64,000 bases of DNA from contig VZSR01003210.1 of assembly GCA_013398615.1 (NCBI GenBank), positions 1,651,349 through 1,715,348 on the forward strand. Direction: 5' to 3'. Both the position numbers and the translations under genes were made by a program. Under the pieces are notes generated by a model, which was not told the DNA's origin, ran no database searches, and was given only the letters and a program-made list of their open reading frames with translations. Position 1 is the first letter of the stretch; each line of letters opens with the position of its first letter. Below are positions 1-12,126 of the stretch, one piece after another. This DNA comes from Brachypodius melanocephalos. Taxonomy: Eukaryota > Chordata > Aves > Passeriformes > Pycnonotidae.

Positions 1-34
<34 letters not shown>
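1..34. repeat. Homopolymer T run at window edge
   Basis: The window opens with 34 consecutive T and may continue to the left. At 51-56 the plus strand reads TTTAAT, which is ATTAAA on the minus strand, so the run could be the poly(A) tail of a reverse-oriented retrocopy. A plain homopolymer expansion or an assembly edge is equally possible. Nothing coding is recognisable in the sequence that follows. Confidence 0.8.
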
Positions 35-35
<1 letters not shown>

Positions 36-790
36 GTAGCTTCTGCCTGCTTTAATTAATGGGGTGTTTAAGCAACTCTGCATTGAAACCAGGGAGGCAC
101 GTGAGGCACAAAAGACCAAGCAAAGGCTTGTGGAGCATGTTTTATGTGACACAGTCCTCTGCTTGCATGCTGGAGGAGAATGCTCTCCTGTAGTTCAGCA
201 TTTTCCCATAGACAGTTCCAGCAGGCTGCTGCAAAAATAATGGCAATGAAGAAACAAAGGAGCAAATTGCCAGGAAAAGTCTCTCCCCTTCTGTAGCACA
301 TCTCCTGGAAAAAGAAGCCTCCCAGAATTTTTACCTGAGGTTTATAAAAGTGACAGAAAGGGAAACCATCTCCTGTATTTTTTGAGAGGGAATGTTCTGA
401 GGAGAATAATGAATGCTCTGGCTGTGCAGTGCAGTGGAAATGAAGAGAAGAGGCCCAGACTGAGCATAAAGAAAATGGTTATCCTGTGTAATTTTTGAGC
501 TGGCTGCCATATACTAAGGAAAAATGTGACAGGATTTTTTAAGGCAAATAATTCTCCATTATCCAGTAACTAAAATGAAGAGTGAAAAGTAATTATTATG
601 TCTGAGATAACAAGCTCAACAGGAAAGTCTAAGTTAAGACTGCCAGTCGGTGGCAAATGTTCTGAACAATTGTGTGTCAAAGTCTGTAAAAGGCCTTGCT
701 GATGCAGAAGAGGCGTGTTCCAGTCACTTGGAGAGCCTGGTATGCCCATGCTCTTTTCTGGCTGGCAGTTCTTACTGTTCTTCCCTCTCT

Positions 791-838
791 ATCACAGAAT
801 CCTAAACCATTGTGGTTGGAAGGGATCTGGAGGTCTGG
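791..838 (-). mobile_element. CR1 LINE 3'-end remnant, antisense
   Basis: A short stretch reads ATCACAGAATCCTAAACCAT followed by GGTTGGAAGGGATCTGG. This is the reverse complement of the avian CR1 3' terminus (CCTTCCAACC, then CCATTCTATGATTC). Homology fades after about 50 bp, as usual for heavily 5'-truncated CR1 copies. No coding capacity remains. Confidence 0.65.
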
Positions 839-1340
839 TCTGTCCTGCTGCTCACAGCTGGCTCTGTGTTGTGTTCAGAGCAAAAACAACCTCCTAGAGT
901 TCTTTATTCTGGTGAATCCCATTATCCTTGCAGTGATTTCCCATCTCTGCCTCGCCAGTGCTCAGCAGCTTCATTTTGACTGTTACCACTCATTTGCCAG
1001 CCCCCCACTGAAGAAATTACAAATGAGAGTTAGTTAACCTGGCAATGCAGAATTAGGATTATGTGGCAATGTTTCTCTGGTATTCTGGGCTCACTAAAAT
1101 TTAAATACCTAAAAAGCATTGTCAGAGGAGAAGGATGTCTACTGATTACCTCATGGCTTCTTGGATCTGTCTGGAAGCACTTTAAATAAAATATTTACAC
1201 CTAATACAGTATTAGCTACTTTTTGGAGCAATTTAGCAAAGCTGGGTGTATAAAGCAGGTTAGTTGAAGTAGAACTTGCTATGGAAGAGGAAATGGGGTC
1301 TTTTTGTCTGTCCCCACATTTGTGAGCAGATTTAGGAGAT

Positions 1341-1436
1341 CATAGAATTACAGAGTGGTCTGGGCTGGAAGGGACCTGGATCTAGTTCCAGACCCCTGCC
1401 TTGGGCAGGGACACCATCAGCTAGACCAGGCTGCAC
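1341..1436 (-). mobile_element. CR1 LINE 3'-end fragment, antisense
   Basis: The sequence begins CATAGAATTACAGAGTGGTC, continues with GGCTGGAAGGGACCTGGATC and CCTTGGGCAGGGACACCATC, and ends near TAGACCAGGCTG. It follows the reverse complement of the avian CR1 3' untranslated end over roughly 95 bp. It is 5'-truncated and noncoding, and lies antisense to CTNNA3. Confidence 0.85.
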
Positions 1437-3309
1437 ATGTAGCATGAGAGTTCTAATGTAAATAACTGCACATTGACGTATCAGTCTCCCTGCTGTAGTT
1501 GAGACAGAAAAAGGTTTCCTAGCCTAGTTCTGCTAGAAAAAGGTTTGCTGCCTCATGTTGGTCAAATGGTGTTCTGGTCATTGTTATCGGGGGTTAATGT
1601 GGTCAAGTTAAGGTTGAAGGGGTTTATTCCATTGTACTTCAAGAAGTTGAGGTTGATGTATTTGTTAAGTAGGTGAATTTACTCTCTTGGAAAAAAATCA
1701 CTGGTTTTGGTTATAGCTACTTTGGTGAAGAGAATGTTCTTCTAGGGGAGCATTGTTATTAACATCATGATTACCTGGGTTAGCAGCATAACTGTTACCG
1801 AGGTTCATAGCTGAGACGTGGTAAAGTCTGAGTACAATTTGCTGTGTTCATTCTGGAGTTTAGTAGCAGTTGGAAAGGAGTGCGAGGGCATATTGCAAAT
1901 GTAGTTCATGGTTACAGTGATTTCTAAGGATTAAACAAGAATGCTCTATTTTATTTACTTTCCATTGTCTCCTCTTTCCTGCCCTACTATTTCCAATTCC
2001 TTGTTTTTCCCTTCTGGTCCTGCAGAGTCAGCAGCATGTTGCAGAGTATTAATACATAAAGAATTGTATGTTGCCTCTGTACTTTGTTGAGGGGAAGCAT
2101 GAACCATCTCCTGTAAGTTTAGGATAAAAACTGAGCTAAGTATTCTTAGGTTTTCAGGGCTGTCTGAGCTTGGCTTTTGTACAGCTTTAGGAGAGGAGAG
2201 AAACATATTGAGAGTCTAAGCTGGTGCTTCCTTCATTTTCCCAAGGTCCTGGAATACATCTGGATGCTGAATGGGGAAGCTGACAATCCCCCAACCTGTC
2301 TGTAGGCTGGATTTTGTGCTCATAAAATGGAGGGCAAGGATTGAAGCAGAAGCAGTTAGCTTCTCAAATGAACCAAATTTTATTGTAATTGTGTTAAAAG
2401 GAATGAGGGAAAGAGATTAAGTTCTGGAAGGGATTAATATTACTAAAAGATTCTTACTCATGCAGGGAGAGAAATTTCTGTAATCTGAAACCTTTATCAG
2501 CTAGTTAAACTGATAATTTTGGGCTGCCAACTCTGTAATTAGTAGATATTTATTTAAGACATATTTTTATACTTTCTTGCTGTGTTGGTGGTGATGTGGC
2601 GGAGAATATTGGGTGGGCTTGGTTTTACTGTGTGGATTGTGTTGTTTTTGTTGACGGGTTTTTTCTGTGAGTTTTTGTGGGATTTTTTAGCTTTCATGAG
2701 TTTAGATACCGACATTTTAGATTCATTCATGCTTTTGTGAATGAAAATGAACCTTAAGGAGAAGCTGCCAACTCAATCAAGCCTTTGTTCACCCTAAGGT
2801 AAAATTTGGAAGAAATACACACTACAGTTAGTATTTTCTGGGAACAGAACTGAGCCAGTGTTTCAGACTACTAGGCTGAAGTTTCTAAAAACATGAAGTG
2901 TTGTGTCTCTTTTCCCTGAAAAATAACCTTGAAGGACTTGCACAGATAATGGATTCTGAAGAACATTGCCTAGGGGGGTACCTTTATGCAATTCCCTCTT
3001 TCCCCTCCTCACAGTCATCTTCATCCTTTCTCTTCTGTTGTCTTCTAGCTTTTGGCTTGCAGCCTCCAGCTCACTGTTAGAGACAGACACCATATTTCTG
3101 TCTTATGTCCTGTGGTACTGGATACTCCTGGATTTTACCTTTTCTCCAAGTTAGCTTACTGTTTCCTAGACCACTCTGGCAAATTTTGTAGACAAATTCC
3201 TTCAGGAAAATCTGTCCCATTAACATGAGGTGTACATATTAACACAGGAGGCTTCTCATGTGTGTGCTTGCTCTTTCTTGGTGTCACAATTCCCCTTTCA
3301 GAGGGAGGT

Positions 3310-3335
3310 TATAGTTACACAGTATAGTTACACAG
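3310..3335. repeat. 13-bp direct tandem repeat (2 copies)
   Basis: The unit TATAGTTACACAG occurs twice in immediate succession. It is a simple local duplication with no evident function. Confidence 0.85.
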
Positions 3336-6177
3336 CTGAAAAAGTCTGCCACAAAAGGAATAATAAATTCATTTTCTGTAGCACCTAGTAACAACAGCAT
3401 TTGCACCCACTTGTCTGCATCAGTTAATTTCTGGTCTTCACAGGCAATTTCTTCAAATGTTTCCCACGCTCATAATGGAGAGACTATTTTTTTCTCTTGT
3501 ATCAAGTCCCAAGTTCCCTTTGCCTTCCTGCTGAGCAGTTGCCTGTTGGTGCATTTGTCCAGCTTGTCAGGGTTGGTCTGGGTGTCAGCCCTGCCCTCTG
3601 GAGTATGAGCCAGCTGGGCTGTGGGGTCGGTGTCACCTCTGGAGCTGCTCAGGATGTGTTCTGTGTCTGCCCTTTGAACAGTCCCAGCCTCCTCCTCCCC
3701 CTTCCTGGGAGCAGCTGTCCTGATGCAGTGCTCAGTTTGTCCTACTGCCTGCTCCTCAGTGAGCCTGCAGGGCTCACCGCTGCCTCTGGCTGCTCACCTG
3801 CTGGGGTGCTGCCACCCTCCTTTTCCCTGGGGGAGCCTGGGGACACTGGCACAAGTGTCCTTCAGGTCAGGGTAACCAGAGCACTGCCCCCGTGCACAGA
3901 GCCAGTCCTTCAGCACTGAAAGGAATCAGTTTGTCCATGCTTCATTTGCCCCTAGTAATAAATCAGTACTGTTTTTTCCTAATAATTTCCTAAACCTCTG
4001 ATGCCTGGAAGTGTTTTCTTTGAGGTCTGACTCTATAATTTTTACAGGAATTGAGGTGAAGCTTTAGCCTCTAGCTTTCTGGATGCCCCTCGCCTTTTAA
4101 GCCACACAGCAGACACTTCAATGCTCCTTACGTTGTGGCTCTGTGTGTCTAAAACTGGAGCATTGTGGAGGTGTGAATGTATTTGACTAAATACCAGATA
4201 ACTGGGAAACCCTGCCTGTCAGTACCACCCCTGGTCTGAGACAGAATGACAGTGTTGTCGGATGGATTAGCAATAAACAATATTAGAAATTATCATTTAG
4301 TTTCTTAGATTTGGCAGATGATGAATATAGTTATGTATAGGTGATACAATTAGAGAAGAAAGGATATGTATTTTCCTTGTTCTTGTTCCTTGTTCTAAGT
4401 AATTATTTTTCTGCACTTTTCTATTAATTTAAAAATTCTTCTCTTGAAATTGCCACGAACTTGGGACATTAAGTGATTACCAGTGGTTTTATTTCTGAGT
4501 AGTGACTAAGACACTGTCCTGCTTGTAGAATATAGATATTTTATTAAAAGAGCATCAAGTGCCAAGAAAATCTATTACTTAAGATTGCTGATGGAGATTT
4601 AGCCTTGAGCATTGTCTGAACTTCAGTATGTAGCAAAAAGGTAGGAATTAGATTAAGTATTTTTTTCCTATCTGAATACAAGAAAAGTGATAACAGGGAG
4701 CTGTATACCAGCACTTGCACTTTCGACTTAGTTGCTTTGTTCTCTCAACTTTGGCACTAAAACTTGCTAAATCTAAGTATGGATGTTCTTACCATTTGTT
4801 TGATGTCAGATATCTTTCTGGAGTTCACCAAGGCATTCTGAATGTGTGGGAGCATGGCTTTTGCCATACTAGATAGTGCCATTGTTGGAAAACTTGGAAT
4901 CCTTTTCTGATGAGCACTCCAAGGTACCATGCCCAGGGAATAGGAGTTATCTGAAGGGAAGCAGACTTTCTGTACAAAGTTTCTGTGCTTCCCATTTTAT
5001 CATGCCAACAGATGGGAAAAGATAGAAATCATTTTTTGGCTAGACTATCACTGCATACATTCCTAATTTTATGATTTAGGAGTTGCAGAAAAGAATGTTT
5101 TATTTTCTGTCTTATCTTCAGGAGACCAAGTTGAGTTTTATAATGCTTCTTCATGCACTACATTTTTAAAATTTCTAGTAATTATTTTTCTTTTCATTTT
5201 TCATTATGTCTCTGTTTAGTTGACAATTTTATTTTTTTTTTAGCTGAGCAGAGAAACTTTAATTAAAGTGCTTCAACTGAGGCCTTATCAGTGCCAAGTG
5301 GAGTGGAAGGGCATCACCTGTCTTTTTCTTGGATGACATGCAGAGGAAGAGCTATTGATTTTGTCCCAGAGACAGTCTGAGTCATGGCTTTGTCAGACAA
5401 CTTTATTAGCCATCGGTTAGCTCAGCTGAGATATAATTTTTGGCCATTTTTGAGTAACACCAAAATCCCAGAGGGAAATCAGAAGATGCAGTGCACTGCC
5501 CGTGATAATTGCTGTGGCAACCATGGCAATCTGACAATTTCCTTAAACATCTATCAATCCACTGTTAGAATTAACTCTTCTGCTAGACACTGACTCATGA
5601 CAAAGAGATGGTCCATCATCCTGATCTTCCTCTTCTGCTTTGGAAAGTAAGACACTTGGCTGAAGATCAAAAGTTGACCTAATGCATTTGGTATAGGAGG
5701 AGGAGTATCTGTAAGAAAGATAGAGGCTAAAACAATCTCAGCTGGATTGTCATCAATGCTGTTTCTTCTCTTTTCTGTCAGATCTCCTAAGGGAAATAAG
5801 CTTACTTGTGTCTTGGGAAAATGAAGTTAAGCAAAGTTTTGTTGATTGTGAAGTAGCTCATTTGGGAAGTGCTTTCAGAGCATGGTGAGAGGCTGCCTTG
5901 TTGGCTGTGGTTATCCAGCCTGTGCTCTGGGCAGTGCCCGTGCTGGGGACGGGCTCACTTGTGATTCTGTGTGTGCAGAGTGCACAGGGTGCTGTGCTGC
6001 CAAGGCCTTGGGGTGTGGGACACACAGGTGGCATGGGGCAGGCTCCCTGTGACCCCTGACCTGTGGCCATGGATGGATGGAGCAAGGAGAGCTGTAGTGC
6101 ACTGCTTTTCTGGTATGGGATGGGTGGACAATGCAGAATTAATCATATCTGTATCCTTCTTGTTCATCGTTGAAACA

Positions 6178-6215
6178 CAGTCTAATTAATTTATATCGCA
6201 GTCTAATTTATATCC
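6178..6215. repeat. Imperfect tandem repeat, 21 + 17 bp
   Basis: CAGTCTAATTAATTTATATC is repeated as CAGTCTAATTTATATCC. The second unit lacks four bases of the first. It is a local slippage-type duplication in AT-rich intron. Confidence 0.75.
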
Positions 6216-8344
6216 AATTCTAAAATGGTTTAGAAGTAGTCTTGCCAGTTAGGAAGGAAGCTGCTGATGGGAATCTCAGGCTTGCAACATACAATAATTG
6301 CATTTCTGTTGGGCATCTGCTCTCAAGTTTGCTGTTCCATGAAAGTGTTGTGACATCCCTTTGAAAGGTTGGAAAGCTTTCCACCATGTGTTCCATTCAT
6401 ACAGTATGTCCATGAAGCCATGTGCAGTTTTATTTTGTTAATGCTCCTGAGATTCATATCATATGTGGTAACCAGGTAACTGTTTTTCCGTGATGGAGAT
6501 TTTGCTTGGTAGGTCCCGGAAGAGCCCTGCCTTTCTGTTTATACAGGATTAAAGCCTTTAATTGCTGTCTTTGCTGGACAGTAAAAAGCAGTGTATTCTT
6601 CAGCAAGGCCCTTAAAGTGGTGGCTGTACTATCCATTCTGTCATTGTCTCTGCTAATACATGGACAGTGTTAAAACTAACACAATGGTGCCCTGTACTTG
6701 CCTCATTTTGGGTGTAACTGTGGCAGCAGGAGTGGGGTATTTTAGTGATTTCTTCTGCATTCTGTGCATGTCAGACCTCTATCTCCATCACTGTGCACAT
6801 TGGCAAACTGGTTTGTTTGGAATCCTCCCCCTGTGGAAGCACGCAGGAAGAGATGCCTGGAAAATGAAGGGTGAGATACAAGCTGTACAGCCCAGGTTAG
6901 AACCTGGAATATCTTTGTGCACCTGCTCCTTTTGCCCCTTGTTTCCAGCTGGATGTGTTGTGTTTGACACTGGAGGAGCTGAGGTAGCTGCCAGTGCTCA
7001 GAGTGCCCTGTGTGCGTGGAGCTGTCAGTCCATGGGTGCAGCTACCCAACGTGCTGAGCACACAGTGCTGACAAAGCAGCATTGCTGAACTCCTCTTTCT
7101 CTGCACACTGTGGAGGTGGGGACATGGGTCTGAAAAGGATAAGGATGGTTTATGTTTACAAAAATTCTGTGATGCAGCCATTTCATAAACTGAACCAGAA
7201 TTCAAAGGGTTTTGCATAGGCAGAATCCCAAGGTAGTCATGCCAGACCCAGGTAGTAGTTCAGGATTACCTAATGGTGTGTTTTATCTGTCCAAGTTACT
7301 GTGATTGTCTAATTTATTGGATAACATAAAACATAATTTAATACTCATGTACAGAATGGCAGTCATGTGAATTAGAAAGAAACCTGTAAGCTCTGAATTA
7401 ATTCATGGCTTACTGCAAGGGAGGTTTCGCTGATACTTCTGAAGATGGAGCTGATCTAATGTTCTTGTAGTGCACTCTCTTGAGAGACAAAGCAGATTGC
7501 AGATCTGTGTAGGAAAGGAAATTCAATACCAGCACTAATAGGGAAGTTTTTATGAAGTATTTAAGCTTTAAAGCAGTAAGCATATTATCATTTAAAACCG
7601 TAGTTTATGACACTACCTTGTACCCTAAGTTTAATTTTATATTTGCATTACTTTGCCTGAAAAAAAAGAGTATGTCCTTCAATATTGGTATAGATGGAAA
7701 TATTAACATACCACATAACTGTTCTCTCTAGCTTGATTTGAATCCTTATTTGTGCTTGTTACACTTTTGTTTAGGACCAGCTTTAGTACCCGTATTTTCT
7801 CCTTTGTCCTTCCTGCCGATGGGGTTTTTTTTCCATTTCTACCTATTTGAGCATCAAAGAATGTTTTGGTAGGCACTAATACAACTTTACTATTGCCAGT
7901 TGAAAAAAATTTGTCTAGAAAAACAGAGGGGTGATAGTTTGTTCATTTAGCATGAGCATCCTAAGGCATCGATGTAAAAGGAGTTAGTTCAGTTGTTGGG
8001 CAATTGTTTGTCAGACTCATCTCATTATGGAAGGTGGTGTCACAGTGGCTTAAGAAGGTTTCAACAGTAAAGTAGCAGCTTTAATAATTTTTTCTTTATT
8101 TTGCAAGTATTTATTTTGTATGTAAGGTTTTGTGGTTTTCATATTTTTATAACACTTTCTGACTCAGTATTTTATTGTTGCTCTTGCTCATAGGAGAGCA
8201 TGACAGCGCCTTTGAACTGTAGGAGTCAGTAAATTGTTCAGAGAACTTGGAGGTGGTCGGTGTAGGTTTGGCAGCCCAGCTGAGCTGTGTACGTGGTGTG
8301 TGAGTGCCTGGGCTGGTGTTAAAGCAGTGCCCTTGTTCTTGCAG

Positions 8345-8545
8345 AGAGCCACATCCTGGAGGACGTGAACCGCTGCATCGTGGCACTGCGGGAGCAGGAC
8401 ACCGAGGGCCTGGACCGTGCTGCCGGAGCCATCCGCGGCCGCGCTGCCAGGGTCGCGCACGTCGTGGCGGGGGAGATGGACAACTACGAGCCTGGAGCCT
8501 ACACCCAGGGGGTCATGGGGCACGTGCAGCACCTCACCAGGGCTG
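8345..8545 (+). CDS. CTNNA3: CTNNA3 internal exon A (alpha-T-catenin, MIII domain)
   Basis: This exon encodes part of the alpha-catenin M region (MIII helical bundle), matching roughly residues 516-583 in alpha-E-catenin numbering. Alpha-catenins bind beta-catenin or plakoglobin and couple cadherin junctions to actin; the alpha-T form is enriched at cardiac intercalated discs. The acceptor TTCTTGCAG ends at 8344. The exon starts with AG, the last two bases of a split Glu codon, and reads SHILEDVNRC, GLDRAAGAIRGRAARV and EMDNYEPGAY before ending at LTRA plus one base. The donor is GTAAGG at 8546. These motifs are close to the family (HILEDVNKC, GLDRTAGAIRGRAARV, EMDNYEPG). The last 16 or so residues, after NYEPGAYT, differ strongly from the alpha-E sequence I remember. 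The exon has 18 CpG in 201 bp and a GCGGCCGC at 8435. On its own it identifies only the family; the alpha-T call comes from exons C and D. Confidence 0.93.
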
Positions 8546-9139
8546 GTAAGGCTTCAGCACCGGGTAACCTTCCCTTCTATTGCTGTGTTTAAAGTGAATT
8601 CTCTGGGGCACTGCTGCTGCACTGATGGTTCCTTCTCCTTTTAGCAGGCTGTTGAGTTAGCATGAGACCATGCGGTTCAAAACTAGTTTTTAAAATCTTA
8701 CTTAAATTACATGATCTCTGTAAGGTTTCTTGAGTTACGGAGGCGTTACTGAGGTCCTTAATGCCTGTAACATTGTTTGGAGACTTGTAACTAATGAGGT
8801 AGCAGCTTCCCACTTCCTTGCCCTGGCCTCACCACGCCTGCTCTGAGCAGATGAAAGGCAAACTTAGAGAAGTAGGTGCATGATTTGTGTGTACTGCCAC
8901 TTTAAAGACTGTTAAGCAGTCATCAGATGTCCTAAAAAGTCTTCAGTTCTGCAAAACAAATTTGAAACGCTCTAAAGTGTTTAGCAGTGTGCTTTACATT
9001 TCCATAATATTAAAAAAGAGGGCATCCTGTACTGGAAAATGCTTGTACTGGCCACAGGGGGTGTAACTGCACTATTCTGTAAATGGTTCCTGTGCTTTCC
9101 ATAAATTAATCTCTGGTTTTTCATAATGTATACTAAATT

Positions 9140-9154
9140 AAAAAAAAAAAAAAA
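9140..9154. repeat. A15 homopolymer
   Basis: A run of 15 A lies in AT-rich intron. No retrocopy hallmarks are visible beside it. Confidence 0.85.
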
Positions 9155-11144
9155 GCTGTGTAGTTTGCAGTACTGCCATGTTTTAAATAGTTGCAAGCCT
9201 AATAGTTAGGCAGTTAAACTGCTCTTAAGAGATTTTGGGGCAAGTTTGTACATCCATGGAATATAGGATTTGGCTTCCTGAACTCAGAAGCCTAATTCCC
9301 AGCTCTGTCAATCTAAACAGATGTCTAGTACCTTACATTTAACTGACATTTGCTTTATTTTATCACACAAAAAGACAGGAATTTTGTTTGAACTCTTTCT
9401 TAATAAGTTCAAATATATCCAGGGCAGAACTGTCTTCATGTGAGCAAGAGTAAACTGACATTGCAGTGAAGTGGCAAAAGAGACAGAACAGTGGGAAGAG
9501 TTAGAAATAGGCTTGCCTGTTTTGATCTTGTTTTCTGATATTTTGATGAGAAAATTGAAAAATTTTTACCATTTCACTCCTTTACTTCATGATTTCTGGA
9601 AGTACTGTGACAAATACTGAGAGGGAAGCAACATAGTTTTGATTCTCATGTGAAAGCTGAGCCTGTTTTTCTTGAAACTGATAGTGTTTAAAGACATTAG
9701 GAGTTGACATTGATTTCTGTTCTCTTGCCTTGCTTTGGCAGTAATATATATAATATACCTAAACCTGTCTGTCTGCAGAAGATAGGGAGGCATAAAACCA
9801 GTTGTGGTCGGAGTGTGGGCTTGTTTCCAGGGACATCAGGCATGGTTGCGTCTCAAATGGCTTTGCAGTACTTCAAAGAATCCACTGTCTTTATGTTGCT
9901 CAGTAGGAGTGGAAAAAAGATACATGTTCTTCTCATTTTCACCTGTATTTATGATCTGCAATGAACACCTGTAGAACTCTGTGAGGGCTGCTTGGTTTTG
10001 TTGTGTTTAGTTTTTCAGCTTACAGGTAAAATACAGGTCGGTTGTAGCCCACAGGTGTAGCCTAAACCATTCTATCCCAGATGGGTCTTGCAAGGGGACA
10101 CTTCACTAGGAGAGAACTCTGTATTTATGCTTCCTCAGTTAACTTTCACAGATAACCTTGGGCAGTGAAGGGCATCCTTTATGCCTAAGGAAGAGGTACA
10201 GTGTTACTGATGAGAAATTATTGTAGACAGAGGATAAAATTAGTGAAAACAAAATTACAGACAAGGAACATACATGGAAATAGCAGAGAACTAAAATGAG
10301 AATGGAAGAGTAAATGAAAGAAGAAATAGGAAGGATGCAAATTGGAGGTAACAGAAGGGAGAAAAATTGCATAAAGAGAAGCAGATATATGTACTGTTTG
10401 TTCAAACAAAGATCAAGGTTAAATTGTAGAATGTATGATGAGGTAATTTATAAGAAAAGAGAGATGTTTAATTCTCTGCATTGCAGTATGCAAGGAAAGA
10501 GCAAAAGATCACTGAATCTGTCTCTTCAGCTGGAAGACAGCAGACATATTTAAGATAAAGTGAGCTATTCAGCAGTGGTATCTTAATACTGTCATAAAAG
10601 GACTGTTAAAAACTGGAGCTTAATTTCTTAGCTCAGATGTAGTCTGGTGTACACATGAGCTGTTGGCAGCCAAGTGCTTCTCTGCAGCACCATACAATGG
10701 AGTGTCTGCTTTCTCAGGTGTATTTATCCTGTTCCTCTGTTTTACCTCTTCTCTTTCCCTGAAAAAGTAGGAAAACCACAAGAAGACTAACAACAAGGCT
10801 CTGTAAAGGCCACATCTGCGATGTGGAGTTGAGGTTTTACAAGTTAAATTATAGCAGAGGTGAAGTTGTCTTTGCAGCCTTGCTGTCCTTTGATTTGCCC
10901 TCTGTGTGTGCATGGCATGCATTAGGGCATTGTGGTTATGTGATCACACCCAGCTGTGTTACAAACAGCTGCTTTATGCAGGTCACTGCATGGCCATGTG
11001 CCAGGGTCAGGGATTCCAGAAGGCTCAATTTGGAATGTAATGAAGCACAAGACCATGGGAAGAGAACATCTGATCTCATGTTGGCCACAGTCACAGAGGA
11101 ACTTTGATGATCTTTGATGATCCTGGACCGAAATGGTGCTGTGA

Positions 11145-11428
11145 CTCTGTGGTTGTACTGCCAGGGCCCTTGCAGGGTTCCTGCTGATCCCCCAGTCCTT
11201 GGAGCTGCGCTAATGGGGCCGCAGGGATGCTCCTGCTGTGAGGGAGCACAGTGCTGGCTGTGCCCCGTTCACAGCCTGGTGACACCAAGCCTGCTCTGTG
11301 GTTGCTTTGCCAGGGCTCTTGCAGAGTTCCTGCTGGTCCCCAGTCCTTGGGGCTGCAGGGATGCTCCTGCTGTGAGGGAGCACAGTGCTGGCTGTGCCCC
11401 TGTTCACAGCCCGGTGACACTGGGCCTG
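11145..11428. repeat. Tandem duplication, units of 149 and 135 bp
   Basis: Two head-to-tail units begin CTCTGTGGTTG at 11145 and at 11294. They share GGATGCTCCTGCTGTGAGGG, AGCACAGTGCTGGCTGTGCC and TTCACAGCC(T/C)GGTGACAC. The second unit is shorter mainly because it lacks about 14 bases around GCGCTAATGGGG. A third unit may begin at 11429 (CTCTGT) but diverges at once. The DNA is GC-richer than its surroundings and produces overlapping open frames on both strands, which I regard as by-products of the repeat. A 10-bp duplication (CTTTGATGAT twice, about 11102-11121) lies just upstream. Confidence 0.9.
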
Positions 11429-12107
11429 CTCTGTCCCCTGTGGTCGTGTTTGTGTGGGTAGGAAAGAGCAGCAGAGCATTCCAGGCAAAGCCCCAGGGCA
11501 GATGGCTGAGTCAGCACTGAGCACCATGGCCCAAGGTCTGTGTGACACTTTGGGGACCCTGGAGAAAAGGGCTCAGCCATGGGGGGGTGTGTTCACATGT
11601 GGAGGCTGTGGGTTCAGCCCTGCAGCACCTATTTGACTGTACAAGGGTAAAGCAGTTGAGCTTGAGGCTGTGGTCTGGTGTGGTTAAGGCTGTGAAATCT
11701 TCACTACTGGTGCCCCTGTCCTTCCTAATGTCTGGCACTGTTTGTTAGATTGAAATACACAGATTGTTGCATTTTGGGAGGGTTTGTGTACTGTTGTATC
11801 AAAGCAAAGTGAAACTTTCAGGGACTCTGTAAAATCCTACGGTATTTCTTCTTCAGAACTGGAAGGGTGATCTTGTTCTGTACTTTTAAATACCAGTCTC
11901 CTCTGTTATTTTATTGCCTGCCAGAGTCTGCAGCAGTTAAACTTAAGCCAACAATTTATATTATGGCATATATCTGTTGATAGAGTAAAAAGTCTGTATT
12001 GTAAATTTGGTCTGCAGTTCTGCTTTAATGCCAAAGTATAATGATATACATATATGTGTAAATACATATATAAATTCTTTAGTTACTGAAATGTCTATAA
12101 ATCTTGT

Positions 12108-12126
12108 AAAAAAAAAAAAAAAAAAA
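12108..12126. repeat. A19 homopolymer after AT-rich tract
   Basis: A run of 19 A follows an ATATAC/ATATAT-rich stretch (about 12040-12075). No AATAAA or ATTAAA lies within 30 bases upstream, so a retrotransposed tail is not supported. Confidence 0.85.

Larger units (their letters stand above)
1..8344 (+). other. CTNNA3: CTNNA3 intron (3' portion) upstream of first visible exon
   Basis: This is noncoding, AT-rich DNA leading to the acceptor TTGTTCTTGCAG at 8344. It holds a 34-T run at the start, two short antisense CR1 3' ends (791-838 and 1341-1436), a 13-bp direct repeat (3310-3335) and an imperfect 21/17-bp repeat (6178-6215). Moderately GC-rich patches at about 3580-3920 and 5880-6110 contain open frames of up to 140 codons, but their composition is low in complexity and I recognise no protein family. 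No upstream alpha-catenin exon was seen, so this intron is longer than 8.3 kb. That fits the very large introns known for this gene in other vertebrates. Confidence 0.8.

Noticed and set aside
3497..3919. 140-codon open frame on the plus strand
   Set aside because: Its Ser/Leu/Pro/Gly-rich composition has no recognised domain. It lies in a GC-richer patch of intron and overlaps other frames, so it reads as a chance frame.
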